Shown: positions 5,265-6,014 of the stretch, piece by piece
Numbering within the stretch: the first letter of the stretch is position 1
Layout of the letters: the number at the start of each line of letters is the position of its first letter
Assembly: GCA_023436805.1 (NCBI GenBank)
Contig: JAEZHT010000041.1
Location: forward strand, 1-6,014
Source: Bacillota bacterium
GTDB taxonomy: Bacteria; Bacillota_I; Bacilli_A; Acholeplasmatales; UBA5453
Length of the DNA: 6,014 nucleotides
Reading direction: 5' to 3'
Position numbers and translations under genes: made by a program
Notes under the pieces: model-generated
The model's input: only the letters and a program-made list of their open reading frames with translations
Database searches by the model: none
Told to the model about the DNA's origin: nothing

Positions 5265-5279
5265 AACGTTAAACATAAA

Positions 5280-5303
5280 GGTTTGAAATTCAATATTTCA
5301 ACC
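5280..5303 (+). other. Leader hairpin upstream of rnfD
   Basis: GGTT-T-GAAAT (5280-5289) pairs with ATTTC-AACC (5295-5303) with one bulged U and a TCAAT loop. No U-tract follows, so it is not a terminator. It ends about nine bases before the GGTGA ribosome binding site (5313-5317). It may stabilise the mRNA 5' end or have no function. Confidence 0.4.
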
Positions 5304-5324
5304 CTAGAAAGCGGTGAATATTAT

Positions 5325-6014
5325 ATGGAAACAGCGAAAGCATCTAGTCATTTAGATGTTTTAAGCAAGCGAAACCTCCTCATTTACACAGGTTTCTTGT
5401 TCATTTTACTGGTATCATCCAGTATCATCTTTGGGCTTTATGCCTTTTTAATCGCATTGGTAGCAATCATCGGTTCTGTATCGGTCGAATTTGCCTTCGC
5501 GAAGATTAGAAAAAAACCTTTGGATTACAGTTTGCTCATCACACCTCTGATTTTTACATTGATTATGCCTCCGACGGTTCCCCTATGGATTGTTTTAATT
5601 GGTAGTGTGTTTGGAACATTCTTTGCGAAATCATTGTTCGGTGGTTTGGGTAAAAATGTATTCAACCCAGCGTTGGTTGGTTATATATTCGTATCGATTT
5701 CATTTCCTCGGTACTTAAATACGCAATGGTTGAACCCACAAACCGATGTTGTTGCATCAACTACCCCGTTGATTCAACTCAACAACAATGCTTTAGCCTA
5801 TAATTTATGGGAGTTGTTGGTGGGTAATGTACCAGGCACCTTGGGTGAAACCTTCCGCATTGGTATATTGGTTTTAGGGATTGCTTTAATCGTACTTAAA
5901 ATCATCGATTGGAGAATTACAGTTTCATTCTTAGCGACGATCTTCATGATCAATTGGGTTGGTGGATTCCTATTCCCAGATTTATTCCGTGATCCTGTCG
6001 CATCCCTCTTGGTA
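5325..6014 (+). CDS. rnfD: Electron transport complex subunit RnfD (RnfD/NqrB family), 5' part
   Basis: RnfD is an integral membrane, flavin-carrying subunit of the Rnf complex, which couples ferredoxin:NAD+ electron transfer to Na+ or H+ movement across the membrane. The 230 residues present are open to the window end; full RnfD is about 310-350. The short N-terminus (METAKASSHLDVLSKRN) leads straight into hydrophobic segments at about 18-58, 70-102 and 113-128, with further ones at 178-192 and 199-217. Family marks are FGGLGKNVFNPALVGYIFVSISFP (105-128), the flavin-attachment region DVVASTTPL (141-149) with T147 in the position of the FMN-bearing threonine, and NVPGTLGETFRIGIL (168-182). 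NqrB has a longer N-terminus, so RnfD is preferred. ATG 5325 follows GGTGA by seven bases. It is first in its transcription unit; the other subunits would lie beyond the window. Confidence 0.9.
   Translation, partial: METAKASSHLDVLSKRNLLIYTGFLFILLVSSSIIFGLYAFLIALVAIIGSVSVEFAFAKIRKKPLDYSLLITPLIFTLIMPPTVPLWIVLIGSVFGTFFAKSLFGGLGKNVFNPALVGYIFVSISFPRYLNTQWLNPQTDVVASTTPLIQLNNNALAYNLWELLVGNVPGTLGETFRIGILVLGIALIVLKIIDWRITVSFLATIFMINWVGGFLFPDLFRDPVASLLV

Noticed and set aside
1..6014. Mobile elements, CRISPR arrays, tRNA or rRNA genes, toxin-antitoxin or defence genes
   Set aside because: No direct-repeat arrays, transposase motifs, tRNA cloverleaf elements or toxin-like small gene pairs were seen on either strand. 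All gaps longer than 100 bases are accounted for by promoters, the riboswitch and terminators.

Overview
The window looks like a piece of a low-GC bacterium of the Mollicutes/Firmicutes side, most plausibly an Acholeplasma-like or Izemoplasma-like organism (inference). The reasons are AT-rich DNA (about 38% GC in a line I counted), RNase J and RecU (both typical of Firmicutes), an ECF-type ThiT, a pdp-type nucleoside phosphorylase, and an Rnf-type membrane protein. UGA is read as stop: the phosphorylase gene ends with TGA at the length expected for its family. This argues against the Mycoplasma/Spiroplasma code and fits Acholeplasma. The species cannot be fixed from the sequence alone.

Layout. 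1-273 (-) is the N-terminal part of RNase J (rnj), cut by the window edge, with a clear promoter. Divergent to it, 439-1041 (+) is recU, a Holliday junction resolvase. recU converges on and overlaps by 38 bp the thiamine transporter gene thiT (1004-1543, -). thiT is preceded by a canonical TPP riboswitch (1604-1690) and a Rho-independent terminator (1558-1593) placed immediately before the ribosome binding site. Upstream, 1732-2373 (-) encodes an unrecognised protein with an acidic N-terminal half and two C-terminal membrane segments, under its own promoter. Next comes a two-gene operon read leftward: pdp (3210-4505) and a short-chain dehydrogenase/reductase (2452-3213). Its cistrons overlap by ATGA, and it ends in a UUCG-loop terminator. 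Divergent from pdp is a histidine-phosphatase-family gene (4593-5174, +) with its own terminator. The window ends inside rnfD (5325-6014, +), which appears to open a new transcription unit behind a strong promoter.

How the genes work together. They are mostly separate housekeeping and metabolic units: RNA turnover, recombination, thiamine salvage under TPP control, nucleoside salvage, and ion-coupled electron transport. No defence system, mobile element, CRISPR array, tRNA or rRNA is visible, and I see no clear previously undescribed multi-gene system. The points of interest are regulatory: a TPP attenuator with an extra 9-nt complement covering the thiT start codons; a mirror-image divergent promoter pair with a cre-like centre; -10 boxes that nearly abut the Shine-Dalgarno sequence; terminators that absorb stop codons; and an rnf transcription unit that seems to start with rnfD. 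The uncharacterised 213-residue membrane protein is the least explained gene.
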